DNA of 64,000 nucleotides from Mycobacterium pseudokansasii (GTDB lineage Bacteria; Actinomycetota; Actinomycetes; Mycobacteriales; Mycobacteriaceae), in assembly GCF_900566075.1 (NCBI RefSeq), contig NZ_UPHU01000001.1, forward strand, positions 2,294,001 through 2,358,000. The letters run 5' to 3'. Made by a program: the position numbers and the translations under genes. Of this stretch, positions 55,345 through 63,908 are shown one piece after another (the first letter of the stretch is position 1; each line of letters begins with the position of its first letter). The notes beneath the pieces are model-generated. The model ran no database searches, was not told where the DNA came from, and saw nothing but the letters and a program-made list of their open reading frames with translations.

Positions 55345-55553
55345 GCCTCACCGTCGCCAGCTAGGAGCTTTGCGATTGACTCCACCGGCACGCGCACCGC
55401 ATTGCCAATTTTGACCGCGCGGATCGTCTTGTCCTTGATGCGCCTATCAAGGGTGAAGGTCGAGATCCGTAGTGCCGCGGCGGCTTCCTTGCGGGTCAGC
55501 ACCGCGTCCAGCATCACGGCAGCGTTGCGCTGCTTGATGTCCTCGTTGGACAT
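55341..55553 (-). CDS. xis: excisionase / recombination directionality factor
   Basis: A 70-residue protein with a winged-helix, MerR-like fold typical of Xis: LTRKEAAAALRISTFTLDRRIKDKTIRAVKIGNAVRVPVESI. Position and size match the directionality factor of phiRv1 (Rv1584c). It should turn the integrase from integration to excision. The chosen ATG gives MSNEDIKQR; a longer reading starts at 55598. It is the first gene of the minus-strand operon. Confidence 0.82.
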   Translation of the reverse strand: MSNEDIKQRNAAVMLDAVLTRKEAAAALRISTFTLDRRIKDKTIRAVKIGNAVRVPVESIAKLLAGDGEA

Positions 55554-55594
55554 GGTTAAGGGGCCTTGCCTTTCGTGGGTCGTCGTCAGGTTTG

Positions 55595-55620
55595 GCACAC
55601 CCCCCTTAGGTTCGGTGTGC
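55595..55620. promoter_or_regulatory. inverted repeat GCACACC-N12-GGTGTGC upstream of xis
   Basis: A perfect 7-bp dyad lies 42 bases upstream of the xis ATG in the 224-base gap to the integrase 3' end. The site could bind the element's regulator or Xis itself. Confidence 0.4.
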
Positions 55621-55777
55621 GGTCACCCGTCTGACGGCCCCTCGCGGGCTAGCCCCTTAATGCGTGACGGTGGAATTCAGTTGTATGCAGACGAAGTTAG
55701 CAGATAGCAGCGACGCAGCGCGGCAGCGCTGTCTTCACCGGCGCGTCCCTGTCTGCGCCAATTCCCAACGTAGTGCG

Positions 55778-57208
55778 CTACTTTCGTTCGAAATCGACGG
55801 TGATCGCCTTCGGATCGAACCGCCCACCAGGCCGATTCAGCGCGTGGATCGTTACCGTCGCCAGAGTGTCGATCACTCCGCGTTGGCGGTCCAGCGGCAG
55901 CGCCGCGAACCGCTTCGCCGCGTCCGGCCTCCCAGCCAACGCTTTGACGTCGGCCGACATGTGCGAGCCCAGCAGCGTGTCCTGTAGCGGCTTCAGCTTC
56001 GCCTCCACCCGCTCGATTCGGGCGTTCATCCGGGCCGCGGTGATCTGCCCGTCGTCGTAATCCGCCTCGGCCTCCCGGATCTGCCCGCGCAGCAACTCGA
56101 TCTGATCACGCAGCGCCTTGGCGTCGACCGTCGGCCGAGCCAACGTGACCGCGGCGTCGGGTTCGGCCAACCGCTTAGTGATCGCGTCGACGACCCGCTT
56201 GTCGGTCAGTTCGACACCGCGCACGATCTTCATGCAGCCGATCCGCTTGCAGGAGTACACGGCCCGTTTGCCACCGGTTTTGGTGCCCCGCACCCCGGTA
56301 CCGATCGGCTTGCGACAGGCGTCGCAGATCGCGATCCCCGACAGCAGGTGCTTGCGGCCCGGCGACTTGCCGGTGTGCCGCTTCGGGTCGGCCAGCAGCG
56401 TGCACACACCCTCCCAGACGTCGCGGTCCACGATCGCGGGTCGGCTCGGCTCAGCGCCCTCGACGATTCCGGCCAGGTGGACAGGCTTGCCCTTGATGCG
56501 GGCCTCAGCCTGCGCTGCACGTACGTCGTAGGTCACCAGGCCCGCGTTGCTGGCCCGCGTGAGCACCTGGCGCACCGTCCCGCCCGTCCAGCCGCAGCCC
56601 TTGACCGTCTTCAACCCTTGCGAATTCCATTGCGCCGCAATAGACCACAGCGACGCTCCGTTGAGCAGATCGCGGGATGCCTTGCGGATCGCGTTGGCCT
56701 CCCGCGCGACGAGCTTGTCGCCCTTCCAGCCGAACGACCTTACGTTCCATGCTTTTCCGGCCTTCGCGCGCTGCCGGTTGGCGGACTTTTGCCGCTCCGC
56801 CTTGTGCTCGACCTCGAACCGCGCAGCTGCGCCCCTCGTGCGGGCGAAGTAGCGGCCCGCGGGCGTCGACAGGTCCACCGAGCCGCCGACGTTGGCCAGC
56901 TCGACGTGGTGGCGCTCGACCAAGTCGATGAAGCCCTCAAGCTCGCGGGGCTGCCGGTGCAGGCGGTCCATGTCCCAGACAGCGACCCGGCCGATGACGC
57001 CGTCGGCGATGTCTCGGCACAGCTCCTCGTAGCGCTGTCGGCGGCCCTTGGTGGCGCTGACGTTGTTGTCTGCGTACTGGACGGGGTTGGCCCATCCGAG
57101 CCGCTTGCAGAGCTTGAGCAGGTCGTCGCGTTGGCGGTCGATGGCCAGCTGATTCTGGTCGCGGTCAAGCGATTGACGCAGGTAGATGGCGGTTTGCGGG
57201 GTGTGCAT
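55778..57208 (-). CDS. int: large serine integrase (phiRv1 family)
   Basis: A 476-residue serine recombinase. The N-terminal catalytic domain has the nucleophile Ser in AIYLRQSLDRD (residue 13), with SATKGRRQRYEEL and VAWDMDRLHRQPRELE (catalytic Arg residues). The recombinase domain starts near residue 155 (SRDLLNGASLWSIAAQWNSQG). A zinc-ribbon (CDACRKPIG...CKRIGCMKIV, residues 290-330) and a C-terminal coiled coil (QIELLRGQIREAEADYDDGQ) follow. ATG 57208 (MHTPQTA) is used. The frame also stays open into the host gene across attR. Its sequence is distinct from the H37Rv phiRv1 integrase. Confidence 0.92.
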   Translation of the reverse strand: MHTPQTAIYLRQSLDRDQNQLAIDRQRDDLLKLCKRLGWANPVQYADNNVSATKGRRQRYEELCRDIADGVIGRVAVWDMDRLHRQPRELEGFIDLVERHHVELANVGGSVDLSTPAGRYFARTRGAAARFEVEHKAERQKSANRQRAKAGKAWNVRSFGWKGDKLVAREANAIRKASRDLLNGASLWSIAAQWNSQGLKTVKGCGWTGGTVRQVLTRASNAGLVTYDVRAAQAEARIKGKPVHLAGIVEGAEPSRPAIVDRDVWEGVCTLLADPKRHTGKSPGRKHLLSGIAICDACRKPIGTGVRGTKTGGKRAVYSCKRIGCMKIVRGVELTDKRVVDAITKRLAEPDAAVTLARPTVDAKALRDQIELLRGQIREAEADYDDGQITAARMNARIERVEAKLKPLQDTLLGSHMSADVKALAGRPDAAKRFAALPLDRQRGVIDTLATVTIHALNRPGGRFDPKAITVDFERK

Positions 57209-57233
57209 GAGGGATATCTTAGACCAATTCCCG

Positions 57234-57245
57234 TGCCGTCGGGCA
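57234..57245. other. attR core of the phiRv1-like element (TGCCGTCGGGCA)
   Basis: The second copy of the 12-bp core. On the host side follows the N-terminal half of the REP13E12 gene, and on the element side the integrase, starting 26 bases away. Confidence 0.9.
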
Positions 57246-58495
57246 GTTGTTTGTCGCGCCATCCCGGTGACGCCGCCGTGAAATGTCTTCAGCCGGTGGT
57301 GTTTTCGGCACAGACACTTGAGATTGGCGAGCACCGTCAGGCCACCGGCGCCCGGGTCGGTGTGGTTGAACGGGATGGTGTGATCGATATCGCAGATCCG
57401 CGCCGGTCGGCTACATCCGGGAAATCGGCAGGTTAGATCCCGGCAGCGGACCGCGCGGTCAAGGGCGGTCGATGGGTGATACGTCAAAGCGTCGGCGTCG
57501 GAGGGTAGGTCCGCGATGAGGCGACGGGTCGCCGAGGTCGCCAGTTCGCGGACCAGGTCGGCGTCGATGACGCCGTAGCCCTCGACGTAGCCGGGTTGTT
57601 GGCTCTTGCCCGAAAGCGTGTCGGCAGTGGCGACGACGTTGAGGAGCACCTGCGCGCCGGTTGGCGCTTGTGCGCCACCGCGCCGGGCCGGGCAGTCGCT
57701 CGATCCGCAGCGGCAGGCCAGGGGCCCACCCGCGGTCAGCGCTCCGAGCGCGTCGGCGCGACGCTGGGCCAGGGTACGGGGGTCGTCGCGGCACACCGCC
57801 GTTGCCAAGTGCGACAGTTTGCGGTCGAAGGCGGTGGCGTCTGCGCCGGTCACGATGCCCCACAGCTCGGCCATGCCGTCAGGATGAGGCGTGATGCCGA
57901 TCTCGCGTTCGTCGTCGGCGCGACGCCGGCGCTCCCGGGCGGCGTCGGGGTCGATCGCCAGCACCTGCCGATCGATGGCGTTGATGACGCGCTGGCGCGA
58001 CCAGCCTTGCCACCTGCTCATGCGTGCAGCAAGTGACTCGTCGAGCCTGGCGATCAGCTTGTCGTCATTGACCAGATCGGTACGGCTGATGGTCAATTGA
58101 GCTGTGCGCCAATCGATTCTGCCCTCGGCCAACAGCGCTCCGATCCGACGCAGTCGGGTATCGAGCATCTCCGCGCAGTGCACCTGATATGCGGCAGCCG
58201 CCGAAGAAACATTCAACGCCGCCGCTACCTCGGCGCAGGTCCGCTCAGCCCCGTCGATGGTCGCGTAGGCCAAATCGGGGTCGCGGCGTTCGGCAGCGCT
58301 CCGATGGCGTAGCAGCGCCGCCACGCAGGCGAGGCGTCGCGCGGTGAGCGCCGACTCCTGCCGGTAGGTGCCCTCGATGGCCGTGACCAATTGCTCCGGC
58401 GTGAGCTGGTCCAGATCCGCAGAACCGAGGGCGCCGTGCTCGAACATGCTTTCGATTGTATCGCTGGGCGCGACGGTGAATTGGGTCCGCGGCAT
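57246..58495 (-). pseudogene. REP13E12 (DUF222-HNH) protein, N-terminal half right of the prophage
   Basis: About 415 codons from ATG 58495 (or ATG 58447). Residues 20-330 form the DUF222 domain (RRLACVAALLRHRSAAERR, WQGWSRQRVINAIDRQV). The HNH endonuclease motif is CRFPGCSRPARICDIDHT...CRKHHRLKTF, with its Cys and His ligands. Just before the core the frame has one extra G relative to that expected for VTGWRDKQLPDG (GTCACCGGGATGG against GTCACCGGATGG), so it was already out of frame with its C-terminal half. Confidence 0.85.
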
Positions 58496-58911
58496 CGCTT
58501 GTGGATGAGCTTGCGACTGTGGATAACTCCTTCGCGCCGAATAGCAACGCTGCCGGTAGCGCTTGCCTGCGAGGTTCTCGCAGCCAGCAGCCGGCCGTCG
58601 TCGATCGCTTGGCGAAGCTGAGCGTTGGGCCACGCTCCGGCCCGGCGACTTCGTACCGCATCCGTCGTCGCTCAGCATGTTTGCTGGTGTCGGCAGCACC
58701 GGTGCGCCCGCCGGAACCGGTCGTGCCAGCCGTCGATGGACGTTGACCACAGCATCTGGCGGCACTGCCAACGGCGACTCGCCTTGCGTCAAAAGCCCTC
58801 GAGATGTTCGCTGCGGGGATAGGATCTGTTGCTGCAGAGTGCTCAATGGTCGCTCGATGGTCCCTCGATGGTCCCTGGCAACCGTTGCGTTGTCTTGTCG
58901 GGAGGTTGCAC
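58496..58911. other. non-coding stretch between REP13E12 and PE_PGRS genes
   Basis: No convincing gene lies in these 416 bases. Direct repeats of TCGATGGTCCC (about 58850-58871) precede the PE_PGRS gene, and GGGAGGTTGC next to its ATG is the ribosome-binding sequence. The rest may be the ancestral upstream region of the REP13E12 copy, and the PE_PGRS promoter is not obvious. Confidence 0.5.
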
Positions 58912-61335
58912 ATGTCATTTGTTGTGGCGGCGCCGGAATGGATAGCGACAACGGCGTCGGACGTGGCGGGGGTCGGCTCTGCGCTCACGGCCGCCAATGC
59001 GGCTGCAGCGCTACCGACGACGGCGATAGTCGCGGCGGCAGAGGATGAGGTGTCGGCAGCGATAGCGGCCGTGTTCGGATCGCACGCGCAGGGCTATCAG
59101 GCCCTCAGCGCCCAGATGTCGGTGTTCCATGAGCAATTCGTGGCGGCGTTGACGGCGGGTGCCGGCGCGTATGCGGCCACCGAGGCGGCCAGCACGTCAC
59201 CCTTGGGACAGTTGCTGGGATTGATCAATGCGCCCACCCAGGCGCTGCTCGGGCGCCCGCTGATCGGCAATGGCACCAACGGCGCCGACGGCACCGGGGC
59301 TGCCGGTGGGCCTGGCGGGCTCTTGCTCGGCAACGGCGGTAACGGCGGTTCCGGGGCGGCGGGTCAGCCCGGTGGTGCTGGCGGAGACGCGGGGTTGTTC
59401 GGTAACGGCGGGATCGGCGGGGCGGGTGGGGTCGGGGTAACCGGCTCTGGTGCAGCCGGTGGCCAAGGTGGTCGGGGCGGATGGTTGTTGGGTAACGGCG
59501 GGACCGGTGGGGCCGGGGGAGCGGCGGGCGCTACTGCCCTCGGCGGGGCCGGCGGTGTCGGCGGGGCTACCGGGCTCATCGGCAACGGGGGAACCGGCGG
59601 TATCGGCGGAGCGCGAGCGGCGGGCACCACCGCCGGGGTCGGTGGTGACGGCGGGGTCGGCGGCGTGTTCGGCAACGGCGGTTTCGGCGGACACGGTGGT
59701 GCCGGTGACCTCACCGGCGGCGGTGGGGCCGGCGGGGCCGGCGGGGCGGCGAGCTGGTTCGGCAGCGGCGGGGTTGGCGGTGCCGGCGGGGAGGGTGCGC
59801 CCGGCGGTAATGGGGGTGCCGGCCCAGTCCTGATCGGTAACGGAGGCATCGGCGGTCTCGGTGGAGCCGGGGCGGCCGGCGGTAACGGTGGTGCAGGCGG
59901 CACGTTGCTGGGCGACGGTGGCGCGGGCGGGCAAGGCGGCGCCGCCGTCGCGGGCATCCTGGGCGGCCTGCCCGGACAGGGCGGTAACGGGGGCAACGCC
60001 AACTGGTTCGGTTCCGGCGGCAGCGGCGGGCAGGGCGGTACCGGTCTGACCGGAGTGAACGGGGTCAACCCGCCGCCGAGCGGCACGGCCGGTCCTGGCT
60101 CTAGTCCCGCTCCCGTCTCGATCACGAATTCCGGCACCCTTGGCGCTCACATCATTTTCAACGGCATGAACGGCGGTCCCGGTGACCCCGGCGGCGCCGG
60201 CCAGACCGGCGGCACCGGCGGCACCGGCGGCGCCACATCGGTGACGAACACCAATACCGGCTCGATCACGGGCGTCATTGAGATGACCGCCGGCGGCGGC
60301 GGCACGGGCGGCGTGGCCGGCGCCGGCGGCAATGGCGGCGCGGGCGGGACCGGCGGGGCCGCCACGGTCACGAACAACGGCTCGATCACTGGCGCCGTCA
60401 ATGCCACCGGCGGGGCCGGAGGTAACGGCAACACCGGTAGTGCCAGCGGCGGTGACGGTGGCGCCGGCGGGATGGGCGGCCAGGGTCAAACCGCGGGCAA
60501 CGGTGCTGCAACAGGCGGCGCCGGCGGTCAAGGCGGTGCGGCGAGCGTGGCCCTGGGCGCAACCGGCGGCAACGGCGGTGCCGGCGGCGTGGGCGGCAAC
60601 GGCGGACATGGCGGGATGTTCATCGGCAACGGCGGTGCCGGAGGCGTAGGAGGGACCGGTGGCACCGGCGGTATCGGCGCCGCCGGCTTTGCCGGCGGTG
60701 ACGGCGGCGCTGGTGGCCAGGGCCTCAACAACGGCACGGGCACGGCGACTGGGGGCAACGGCGGTCTCGGGAGCGTCGGCGGGATCGGTGGCACCGGGGG
60801 CACGGGTGGCAGCGGAGGCGTCGGCGGCAACGGCGGCGGCGCCGGGTTCATCGGCATCGGCGGCGCCGGCGGCGGCGGCGGCATGGGTGGTGTCGGCGGG
60901 ATCGGCGGCATCGGCGGTGCCGGCGGCGATGGTGGTTTCGGCGGGGCAGGCACCACCACCAGCACCGCGGCCACGTTTGGGGGAACCGGCAACAACGGTG
61001 CCCTCGGCGGCAACGGCGGCACCGGCGGCGCGGGAGGAGCCGGCGGAACGAGCGGCGGCAGTGGGGGAGCCGGTGGCGTGATCGGTTGGGCCGGCGCCAA
61101 CGGCGGTACGGGTACCGGCGGCACCGGCGGCAATGGCGGTCAGGGCGGCGCCGGCGGCAATGGCGGCAACGGCGGAAATGCTTCGACGGGCGGCACCGTC
61201 GGCCAGGGCGGCAATCTGGCGCTGGGCGGACAAGGCGGTACCGGTGGCGCTGCCGGTGGTCCGGGCGGCAACTCCGGGTTCACCGGCAATTTGGGTGTGC
61301 CTGGAAGCAACGGTTTGCCGGGCATCATAGTGTGA
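58912..61335 (+). CDS. PE_PGRS family protein (PE_PGRS46 position)
   Basis: An 807-residue protein. The PE domain is complete at residues 1-94 ([33 protein letters not shown], with the PE-type helices and a YxxxD/E-like end), followed by the linker [20 protein letters not shown] and a long Gly-Gly-Ala/Asn PGRS region. Two unusual inserts break the glycine repeats: [15 protein letters not shown] and [15 protein letters not shown], preceded by [19 protein letters not shown]. It is exported by a type VII system to the cell surface. Corresponds to PE_PGRS46 (Rv2634c). GGGAGGTTGCAC precedes ATG 58912. Confidence 0.92.
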   Translation: MSFVVAAPEWIATTASDVAGVGSALTAANAAAALPTTAIVAAAEDEVSAAIAAVFGSHAQGYQALSAQMSVFHEQFVAALTAGAGAYAATEAASTSPLGQLLGLINAPTQALLGRPLIGNGTNGADGTGAAGGPGGLLLGNGGNGGSGAAGQPGGAGGDAGLFGNGGIGGAGGVGVTGSGAAGGQGGRGGWLLGNGGTGGAGGAAGATALGGAGGVGGATGLIGNGGTGGIGGARAAGTTAGVGGDGGVGGVFGNGGFGGHGGAGDLTGGGGAGGAGGAASWFGSGGVGGAGGEGAPGGNGGAGPVLIGNGGIGGLGGAGAAGGNGGAGGTLLGDGGAGGQGGAAVAGILGGLPGQGGNGGNANWFGSGGSGGQGGTGLTGVNGVNPPPSGTAGPGSSPAPVSITNSGTLGAHIIFNGMNGGPGDPGGAGQTGGTGGTGGATSVTNTNTGSITGVIEMTAGGGGTGGVAGAGGNGGAGGTGGAATVTNNGSITGAVNATGGAGGNGNTGSASGGDGGAGGMGGQGQTAGNGAATGGAGGQGGAASVALGATGGNGGAGGVGGNGGHGGMFIGNGGAGGVGGTGGTGGIGAAGFAGGDGGAGGQGLNNGTGTATGGNGGLGSVGGIGGTGGTGGSGGVGGNGGGAGFIGIGGAGGGGGMGGVGGIGGIGGAGGDGGFGGAGTTTSTAATFGGTGNNGALGGNGGTGGAGGAGGTSGGSGGAGGVIGWAGANGGTGTGGTGGNGGQGGAGGNGGNGGNASTGGTVGQGGNLALGGQGGTGGAAGGPGGNSGFTGNLGVPGSNGLPGIIV

Positions 61336-61366
61336 TCAGGCATGCATCGGCGGTACCGTCACTGTC

Positions 61367-62170
61367 ATGCCGACGAAAAGGCAGCGCGCGACGGGCATGC
61401 CGGCCGCCGATTCGCTTGTGCCGCAATACCCGATCGAATCGGTCGACAATGCGCTGAAGCTGCTGTTGCTGCTCGGTGAACGCCCCGAGATCCGGTTGAG
61501 TGAAGCGACTCGATATCTGGGTGTGGCGTCGTCCACCGCGCACCGGCTGCTGGCGATGCTGATTTATCGGGGCTTTGTGCGCCAAGACCCGGTGTCGAAG
61601 GCGTACCTGCCTGGTCCGGCGTTGACCAGTGTGGCGTTCTCGATATTTAGCCGCATCGACATCCAGGGAGCGGCCATGCCGATCATGCGCGGTCTCAGCG
61701 AACGCCTGCGGGAAACAATCCACGTCGGCATGCTGGACGGCGCTGATGTCCGATTTGTCGCGGCGGTCGAGGGCCCGGCCGCCGTCCGGGTGGCTTCCCG
61801 GCTGGGCCGCAGCCTGCCAGCGCATTGCACCTCGACGGGCAAGACGCTGCTGGCTCAGCTGTCCGAATCTGAACTGCGGCAACTACTTCCGAATGAGGAG
61901 CTGGATCGCGTCACCGCCCATTCGATTGGCAGCCGCACGGAGTTGGAGGCCGAGCTTTCCCGTATCCGCGAACGGGGGTATGCCGTCAACCGGGAAGAGA
62001 GCGAGGAGGGCGTGGCATCGGTTGCGGTACCGATTCCGGCCGGGGCACCGGGTTTGCGGCTTGCACTCAACGCCGCGGCTCCGTACCACCGGCTGGAAAG
62101 GTCCAAGTACTCCTCGTTCGCCGCGGTACTTACCAAGGCAGCCAAGGAGATTGGCGATCAGCTTAGCTGA
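61367..62170 (+). CDS. IclR-family transcriptional regulator
   Basis: A 267-residue protein. The N-terminal winged helix (residues 24-85: VDNALKLLLLLGERPEIRLSEATRYLGVASSTAHRLLAML) and the C-terminal GAF-like effector domain (residues 95-255) are complete. The latter contains RLGRSLPAHCTSTGKTLLAQ (conserved Ser/His/Cys region) and VAVPIPAGAPGLRLALN. It converges with the aldolase/dehydrogenase operon and the family often controls aromatic catabolism, so it likely regulates that operon. Confidence 0.88.
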   Translation: MPTKRQRATGMPAADSLVPQYPIESVDNALKLLLLLGERPEIRLSEATRYLGVASSTAHRLLAMLIYRGFVRQDPVSKAYLPGPALTSVAFSIFSRIDIQGAAMPIMRGLSERLRETIHVGMLDGADVRFVAAVEGPAAVRVASRLGRSLPAHCTSTGKTLLAQLSESELRQLLPNEELDRVTAHSIGSRTELEAELSRIRERGYAVNREESEEGVASVAVPIPAGAPGLRLALNAAAPYHRLERSKYSSFAAVLTKAAKEIGDQLS

Positions 62171-62883
62171 GTGCCCAATCGCGCCACTTCGTGCCGCCAG
62201 GCCGCTTCGATGTTGAAGTCAGATCCCAAGTCCGGCAATTCATTCCAATCGGTTTCGGCGATTTCGCGCAACGCGCCCCCGGCAGCCATGACCTGCAACG
62301 ACATTCGTGCCAGCGAGTCGAGGCTGATCGCGTGCAACACGGCCTGCTGGACGCTGCCGGCCGCGCTGGTGATTCCATGGCCGCGACAGATCACCACGGG
62401 CGCGCTGCCCATGGCCGCCACCATATCCCTGCCCAACTGTGAACTTCGAATCAGGACCGCGCGTTCAAAGACTGGCACGCCGCCGCGGGCGAGCACAGCG
62501 CCGGGAATGTCGTACGCCCCATAGATCGGCCGGAATTCGATTCCGGCCAGATCCGCGGCGACGACGGCCGGTGGATGCAGGTGCGCGACCGCCCGGCGCC
62601 GAGGATCGGCCAGCATGGTCTCGACGTGGATGGGCAGTTCGTTGGGGACGCGGTATCCGTCGAGTTCCCCCGCGGCGCTCGCGGTTCCGTCAAGCCCGAT
62701 CAACCGGATATCACTGGGCCGGGTGAATGCCAAACCCGTGTCGGTGTCGCTGCGACAACGGATGAGTAGCTGGTCCTCGCCGACGCGCAGGCTCAGATGG
62801 CCGAGGATGCCATCAGCCAGGCCGCGCGCCGCGGCCACGCGGCAGCCCAGGGCCAGCAGAGTGCGCTGCGGGTCAAGCCTCAT
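62158..62883 (-). CDS. class II aldolase/adducin-family protein
   Basis: A 241-residue protein. The zinc-ligand motif VAHLHPPAVVAAD (H-x-H type) near residue 110 and a later His in VICRGHGITSAAGSV are present, as in L-fuculose-phosphate aldolase and ring-cleavage-related hydrolyases. The actual reaction (retro-aldol, decarboxylation or hydration) is uncertain. It overlaps the SDR stop by 11 bases and ends 13 bases into the IclR gene's 3' end. It is the last gene of the catabolic operon. Confidence 0.82.
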   Translation of the reverse strand: MRLDPQRTLLALGCRVAAARGLADGILGHLSLRVGEDQLLIRCRSDTDTGLAFTRPSDIRLIGLDGTASAAGELDGYRVPNELPIHVETMLADPRRRAVAHLHPPAVVAADLAGIEFRPIYGAYDIPGAVLARGGVPVFERAVLIRSSQLGRDMVAAMGSAPVVICRGHGITSAAGSVQQAVLHAISLDSLARMSLQVMAAGGALREIAETDWNELPDLGSDFNIEAAWRHEVARLGTQLS

Positions 62884-63673
62884 GGCGGTCCCGCAAGCCG
62901 AATCCGCCGTCGGGGTGGATGGTTTCACCGGTGATGCCGCGGGAGCGGTCGGAGGCCAGGAACACGAAACTCCACGCATGGTCGTGGGGGGTGAGTGCGA
63001 CGTTGAGCGGCACCCGTGCGGCCAAATCGCTTGCCCTGTTGGGGGAGTCGTTGAGGCGCACGGCATCCAGGCCCAGGCTGGCAAGACCGCGCAGGTCGGT
63101 GTCCAGCGTGCCGCCCGGTGCCACCCCGTTGACCCGAATACCCGGGGCCAATTCGTGTGCCAGCGAGGCAACCAGCCCGCGCACGGCGAACTTCGACGAC
63201 ACGTAGAGCACCCCTCCGCGCCCGGGGTAGAACGACGATGTCGACTCGGTCAGCACAATCGAAGACCCGGTTTGGGCCTGCAGTGCGGGCATCGCGGCCT
63301 TCACCGACTGCAGCTGGCTCAGCACATTGATGCGAAACATCTCGTCGAAGGCCGCTGCAAGGACGTCGGCGTCGATATCGCCCACACCCTGATAGAAGTC
63401 GAAGACGCCGACGCAGTTGACCAGAGTGTCGAGACCGCCGAACGCATCGACGGCCGTCGTGACCGCGCGGTCAGTTGCCGCCCGGGTGGTGGCGTCACCC
63501 TCGATCACCGGCATGTCCGGCAGTTCCTGACGCAACCTCGCGCACTTGTCGGTATCGATTTCCAGCACAGCGACTTTCGCGCCCTCGGTGCGAAACGCGG
63601 CGACGACGGCGCGGCCGATTCCCGAGCCGGCGCCCACCACGAGCGCGCGCCTGCCGTCAAGCCAGCCCGTCAT
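62873..63673 (-). CDS. dihydrodiol dehydrogenase-like short-chain dehydrogenase
   Basis: A 266-residue SDR. The NAD motif GAGSGIGRA lies near residue 15, followed by EIDTDKC and NCVGVFDF (NNAG equivalent). The catalytic triad is Ser in TESTSSF and Y-x-x-x-K in YVSSK near residue 160. The pattern (short insertion, SSFYPGRGG) is close to BphB/HcaB cis-dihydrodiol dehydrogenases, which oxidise the product of an aromatic-ring dioxygenase. The ring dioxygenase beta subunit directly upstream supports this. Confidence 0.87.
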   Translation of the reverse strand: MTGWLDGRRALVVGAGSGIGRAVVAAFRTEGAKVAVLEIDTDKCARLRQELPDMPVIEGDATTRAATDRAVTTAVDAFGGLDTLVNCVGVFDFYQGVGDIDADVLAAAFDEMFRINVLSQLQSVKAAMPALQAQTGSSIVLTESTSSFYPGRGGVLYVSSKFAVRGLVASLAHELAPGIRVNGVAPGGTLDTDLRGLASLGLDAVRLNDSPNRASDLAARVPLNVALTPHDHAWSFVFLASDRSRGITGETIHPDGGFGLRDRHEA

Positions 63674-63908
63674 CGCGTCCCTCCGGTTCGTCGGGCAGTA
63701 ACGGAGCGCGGGAATTGCCGACCATGGCCGCCAGCGTACGGGGGTTCTGCCAGGTGAGCGCCTCCACTTCGAGGGCGTCCAGACTGATCGACTGCCCGGT
63801 TCTGGGTGCGGTGATCAGCAGTCGGGAGCCGTTGCGGGTGTCGACCCGCTGGACCACTACCTCGGTGAATTCGTTTGCCACAGTGATGGGCTCACCGACG
63901 GGCTTCAC
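63657..63908 (-). CDS. small protein between dioxygenase beta subunit and dihydrodiol dehydrogenase
   Basis: An 83-residue soluble protein starting at GTG 63908. This start overlaps the stop of the upstream dioxygenase gene as GTGA, and its own end overlaps the SDR gene by 17 bases. The sequence (VANEFTEVVVQRVDTRNGSRLLITAPRTGQSISLD) is a short beta-rich module, perhaps related to the small proteins found with dihydrodiol dehydrogenases. The function is unknown. Confidence 0.65.
   Translation of the reverse strand: MKPVGEPITVANEFTEVVVQRVDTRNGSRLLITAPRTGQSISLDALEVEALTWQNPRTLAAMVGNSRAPLLPDEPEGRDDGLA

Larger units (their letters stand above)
47996..57245. mobile_element. phiRv1-like integrated element (about 9.24 kb) in a REP13E12 copy
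   Basis: The element is bounded by exact 12-bp cores at 47996-48007 and 57234-57245 and interrupts a DUF222-HNH gene. It contains a large serine integrase next to attR, a small excisionase-like protein, small overlapping genes, an HK97-type capsid protein, a possible small terminase and two non-structural cargo genes at the attL end. I find no large terminase, portal, tail, tape measure or lysis gene. Size, attachment site and content match the phiRv1 group, but protein sequences differ clearly from the phiRv1 of H37Rv that I recall. It may be a satellite. Confidence 0.92.

Noticed and set aside
55778-58951. One 1057-codon frame encoding DUF222-HNH plus serine integrase
   Set aside because: It is an accidental in-frame join across attR. 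The integrase has its own ATG at 57208, and the host half belongs to a gene whose C-terminus is at 47619-48007.
59197-61233. Long minus-strand frame of 678 codons opposite the PE_PGRS gene
   Set aside because: It is the antisense of the GC-rich glycine repeat region, so the open frame is a composition effect. It has no ribosome-binding site and no family motif.
59280-61300. Repetitive region suspected as CRISPR or VNTR
   Set aside because: The repeats are codon-level GGN/GCC runs of the PGRS domain and have no constant repeat plus unique spacer structure.
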